A stretch of DNA of 64,000 nt from Aquimarina sediminis (GTDB lineage Bacteria; Bacteroidota; Bacteroidia; Flavobacteriales; Flavobacteriaceae). The position numbers and the translations under genes were made by a program. The stretch lies in NCBI RefSeq assembly GCF_002895435.1, contig NZ_POYJ01000001.1:620001-684000 (forward strand), given 5' to 3'. How positions within the stretch are numbered: the first letter of the stretch is position 1; every line of letters begins with the position of its first letter. This document shows, one piece after another, positions 63,835 through 64,000 of this stretch. The notes beneath the pieces are model-generated. The model was not told the DNA's origin and did not search any database. It saw only the letters and a program-made list of their open reading frames with translations.

Positions 63835-63846
63835 GCGCAACAATAA

Positions 63847-63950
63847 CTATAATTCATTGTGATTTATGCCTCACCTAAATATAAGTACTAATCAACAGCT
63901 AAATTTCGCACTAACAGTTTCCGTTGGAAACGTCCACAATGAAATGATAG
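63847..63950. repeat. Imperfect palindrome, cassette-boundary type
   Basis: CTATAATTCATTGTG (63847-63861) pairs with CACAATGAAATGATAG (63935-63950) with one bulge and one mismatch. A nested GTTTCC-gtt-GGAAAC hairpin lies at 63917-63931. It has the same make-up as the spacers at 15.1-17.7 kb: a long imperfect stem with an inner hairpin between two accessory genes. Confidence 0.5.
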
Positions 63951-63976
63951 CCGAGACCATTGCAGGTAATTAAAGA

Positions 63977-64000
63977 ATGAAAGTTGAATTAAATCAAATA
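63977..64000 (+). CDS. Start of a further gene, cut by the window end
   Basis: Reads MKVELNQI to the last base. The ATG follows the palindromic spacer by 26 nt, as in the other cassette-like genes. Eight codons are too few for any family assignment, and a chance frame cannot be ruled out. Confidence 0.35.

Overview
The window looks like chromosome from a marine-type member of the Flavobacteriaceae (Bacteroidota). The basis is the AT-rich composition, the TonB-dependent receptors with N-terminal carboxypeptidase-like domains, a type IX secretion (T9SS) sorting tail, the menaquinone genes, topoisomerase IV, several TTG starts, weak Shine-Dalgarno sites, and a TAnnTTTG-type -7 promoter box. No rRNA, tRNA, CRISPR array, integrase or transposase gene was found. 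Genus assignment is not possible by eye.

Layout. 0.3-2.2 kb: a secreted chitin-type lytic polysaccharide monooxygenase (AA10) with a duplicated FN3-CBM5/12 tail and a T9SS tail. 3-6 kb: ferritin, the CvfB-like RNA-binding protein, a stefin (cystatin)-like small protein and a DUF2853 protein. 6.1-9.5 kb: a menaquinone operon reading hotdog thioesterase, isochorismate synthase, MenD. 9.5-11.6 kb: a TetR regulator with two alpha/beta hydrolases. 12.0-20.4 kb is the accessory part: mostly single, poorly known plus-strand genes (a TOPRIM protein, an Mrr-like nuclease with Cys pairs, a secreted HExxH protein, a membrane hydrolase, a TetR/metallo-hydrolase pair) separated by imperfect palindromes, plus a MITE-like element and an odd structured-RNA locus near 14.6-15.1 kb. 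20.6-27.8 kb: DinB, PEP carboxylase, an Lrp regulator, an M14 peptidase, an XRE regulator preceded by an array of operator copies, and TerC. 27.8-34.5 kb: an orphan lipoprotein, a DUF418 membrane protein, a 58-residue six-cysteine peptide, PhnA, and a LacI-controlled sugar kinase/nucleotidyltransferase pair. 34.5-39.2 kb: parC and parE. 39.7-45.1 kb: a PAS-LuxR regulator, a TonB receptor and two tandem PPK2 kinases. 45.1-54.3 kb: M61 and S9 peptidases, a hydrolase, a hybrid histidine kinase, a frameshifted EamA transporter and YchF. 54.5-62.7 kb: a secreted protein, two paralogous TonB receptors, an MscS channel and a DUF3817 protein. 62.8-64 kb is again cassette-like: a zinc-ribbon membrane protein, a DUF4265 protein, a palindrome, and the start of another gene cut by the window end.

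How the genes fit together. The TonB receptors, M61/S9/M14 peptidases and the LPMO indicate a polymer- and peptide-degrading heterotroph. Menaquinone synthesis supports respiration, and PEP carboxylase refills the TCA cycle. The two PPK2 enzymes link polyphosphate to nucleotide pools. Four regulators (TetR at 9.5 kb, TetR at 19 kb, XRE at 26 kb, LacI at 32 kb) sit beside palindromes that are good operator candidates. The items most worth follow-up are the leader ORF and RNA element at 14.6-15.1 kb, the six-cysteine peptide at 30.1 kb, the stefin-like protein at 5.1 kb, the operator array at 25.7-26.0 kb, and the palindrome-separated cassette-like genes.
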